A DNA stretch of 33,551 nt, from positions 1-33,551 of the forward strand of contig JAFRJA010000072.1 of assembly GCA_017432545.1 (NCBI GenBank), given 5' to 3'. Under the pieces are notes generated by a model, which worked only from the letters and a program-made list of their open reading frames with translations, was not told the origin of the DNA and ran no database searches. How positions within the stretch are numbered: the first letter of the stretch is position 1; each line of letters begins with the position of its first letter. The stretch comes from Erysipelotrichaceae bacterium (GTDB lineage: Bacteria; Bacillota_I; Bacilli_A; Erysipelotrichales; Erysipelotrichaceae). Positions 32,961 to 33,551 of this stretch are shown one piece after another. The translations under genes were made by a program, and so were the position numbers.

Positions 32961-32974
32961 AAAATACCTCCCGA

Positions 32975-33175
32975 TAAAATAAAAAGGTGATAACAAGGGC
33001 GCATATTGCGCGGTACCACCTTTACTTGTAACTTCATTCCTTTAACGCAGGTATACGTCCTGCCCTAAATATCGAACAGGAAGTTCAGGATCCATCTCTG
33101 ACCATCATCCTTACTGATTTTCACCATCCATCAGCTCTCTGAAAAGTCGCAATGATCAGTCTATCCCTCAAAACT
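32975..33175 (-). ncRNA. T-box riboswitch (Met) upstream of metG
   Basis: On the - strand the T-box sequence AAAGGTGGTACCGCG is at 33009-33023 and the stem I AGAGAGC element at 33134-33140. A candidate specifier ATG (33093-33095, in GAGATGGATCCTGAAC) fits methionine; two more ATG triplets nearby (33103-33108) are less well placed. The terminator is formed by AAAGGTG (33017-33023) pairing with CACCTTT, with inner GCGC/GCGC pairing, followed by TTTTTATTTT (32975-32984). Uncharged tRNA-Met should stabilise the antiterminator and allow metG expression. Confidence 0.93.
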
Positions 33176-33181
33176 ATTCTT

Positions 33182-33190
33182 ATTCTAACA
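33182..33190 (-). promoter_or_regulatory. Extended -10 promoter of the metG T-box transcript
   Basis: On the - strand TGTTAGAAT combines a TGn extension with the -10 hexamer TAGAAT (33182-33187). Transcription would start near 33175. No strong -35 is seen. Confidence 0.5.
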
Positions 33191-33194
33191 CAAC

Positions 33195-33317
33195 TTATTC
33201 TTTCTTGACATCAGCTTTGGTCAAAGAATTGATGATGACATTGGCCGTGATATCTCCTGTGACATTCAACGAGGTATAGACCATATCCAGCAGCTTATAC
33301 GGCACTTTGACACTTCT
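33195..33317 (-). pseudogene. 3' remnant of a dicarboxylate/amino acid:cation symporter
   Basis: About 37 codons before the stop encode PYKLLDMVYTSLNVTGDITA and a further tail ending KKE. The DM...T..NVTGD motif is the C-terminal hallmark of the DAACS (GltP/TcyP/DctA) symporter family, normally about 400 residues. The frame closes with an in-frame TGA at 33318-33320, and upstream sequence does not continue the family. Only the 3' end is left; the break is at about 33306-33316. Confidence 0.75.
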
Positions 33318-33334
33318 TCATTGATCAAACCTTC

Positions 33335-33359
33335 AAAAGCAGCTTAACAGCTGCTTTTT
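33335..33359. terminator. Bidirectional terminator hairpin
   Basis: AAAAGCAGC and GCTGCTTTT form a perfect 9-bp stem around TTAACA, with a further T. It lies just beyond the truncated symporter, inside a region flanked by TTGACAC (33307-33313) and its inverted copy GTGTCAA (33362-33368). Confidence 0.8.
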
Positions 33360-33551
33360 ATGTGTCAAGCAGGAAAAATATATGTTGGGTGGATGTTGTA
33401 TGGTGTTGTGTGGTATGGTATAATAACGTTAACTTCCTGAATATTTGACACTCAAAATAGATAATTGTTTTCAGACAAGCGTTTAAACCCTTTAAACAGT
33501 GATGTTTTGAAGGATTGGACGCTTGTTTTTGTATGGGGAATGATGATATAA
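33360..33551. other. Gene-free right edge with promoter and hairpin, possible mobile-element end
   Basis: No coding frame of note is present. A G/T-rich stretch (about 33384-33418) leads into an extended -10 promoter on the + strand: TTGTAT (33396-33401), 17 bp, TATAAT (33419-33424) preceded by TGG. A third TTGACAC is at 33445-33451. ACAAGCGT (33475-33482) pairs with ACGCTTGT (33519-33526), followed by TTTTT, and encloses a GTTTAAAC palindrome. This looks like the leader of a gene or element beyond the window. Confidence 0.4.

Noticed and set aside
32499..32990. A 163-codon + strand open frame antisense to the start of metG
   Set aside because: It overlaps the metG 5' end and the T-box region, where the - strand features are certain.

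Overview
The window looks like a chromosomal segment of a Bacillota bacterium of moderate GC content, probably from the Erysipelotrichia or a related class. This rests on a MurT/GatD pair, a T-box in front of metG, Shine-Dalgarno sites of the AGGAGG type and an overall gene style; no 16S gene is present, so the taxonomic placement is an inference. There are no tRNA or rRNA genes and no CRISPR array that I can see. Nearly all of the window is coding, with short gaps.

Layout from left to right. At 1-1774 rpmH, with its own promoter and terminator, lies downstream of a degenerate PTS-like membrane protein. At 1822-4243 there is a DJ-1/PfpI protein, a Gp37/Gp68 (DUF5131) cysteine-motif protein and a MalY/PatB-type aminotransferase/C-S lyase. 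At 4255-6043 there is one intact IS4-like insertion sequence with 20-bp ends and a 4-bp target duplication; it appears to have landed in the loop of a hairpin terminator between two convergent genes. At 6065-10588 there is a YwaF/TMEM164-like membrane protein, a cystine-type ABC importer (permease, ATPase, lipoprotein), an AI-2E-family membrane protein and a small pyrophosphatase-like protein. At 10672-11663 there is a DEDDh exonuclease with a small membrane protein.

At 11701-16067 a + strand operon carries the last three steps of queuosine synthesis (tgt, queA, queH), then a solitary PTS EIIC and a 5-formyl-THF cyclo-ligase. At 16081-18206 are an E2/CAT-like protein without the catalytic His and a DUF2974 alpha/beta hydrolase. 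At 18227-20710 is a compact Zn/Cd efflux operon: a separate HMA protein, a P1B-2 ATPase and an ArsR/SmtB repressor, with a perfect operator palindrome over the start of transcription.

At 20716-27070 (- strand) is the most unusual part: four closely spaced genes encoding a LURP-one-like small protein, a monoglyceride-lipase-like hydrolase, a membrane protein with Rossmann domains and a C-terminal RyR domain, and a TIR-transmembrane-beta-propeller protein. The last two overlap by 8 bp. TIR domains make ADP-ribose-derived signals in bacterial immunity, and RyR domains are suspected ligand sensors, so this pair is a candidate signalling or defence module. At 27106-32960 are an aldo/keto reductase and, on the - strand, a T-box-controlled series metG-murT-gatD-PAP2, in which GatD lacks its glutaminase cysteine. 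At 33195-33551 are the 3' stub of a dicarboxylate/amino acid symporter and a gene-free stretch of hairpins and a promoter that may be the edge of another mobile element.

A feature running through the window is that at least eight genes have a -10-like hexamer ending exactly 6 or 7 nt before the start codon and no Shine-Dalgarno sequence, which predicts leaderless mRNAs; other genes here have normal ribosome binding sites.
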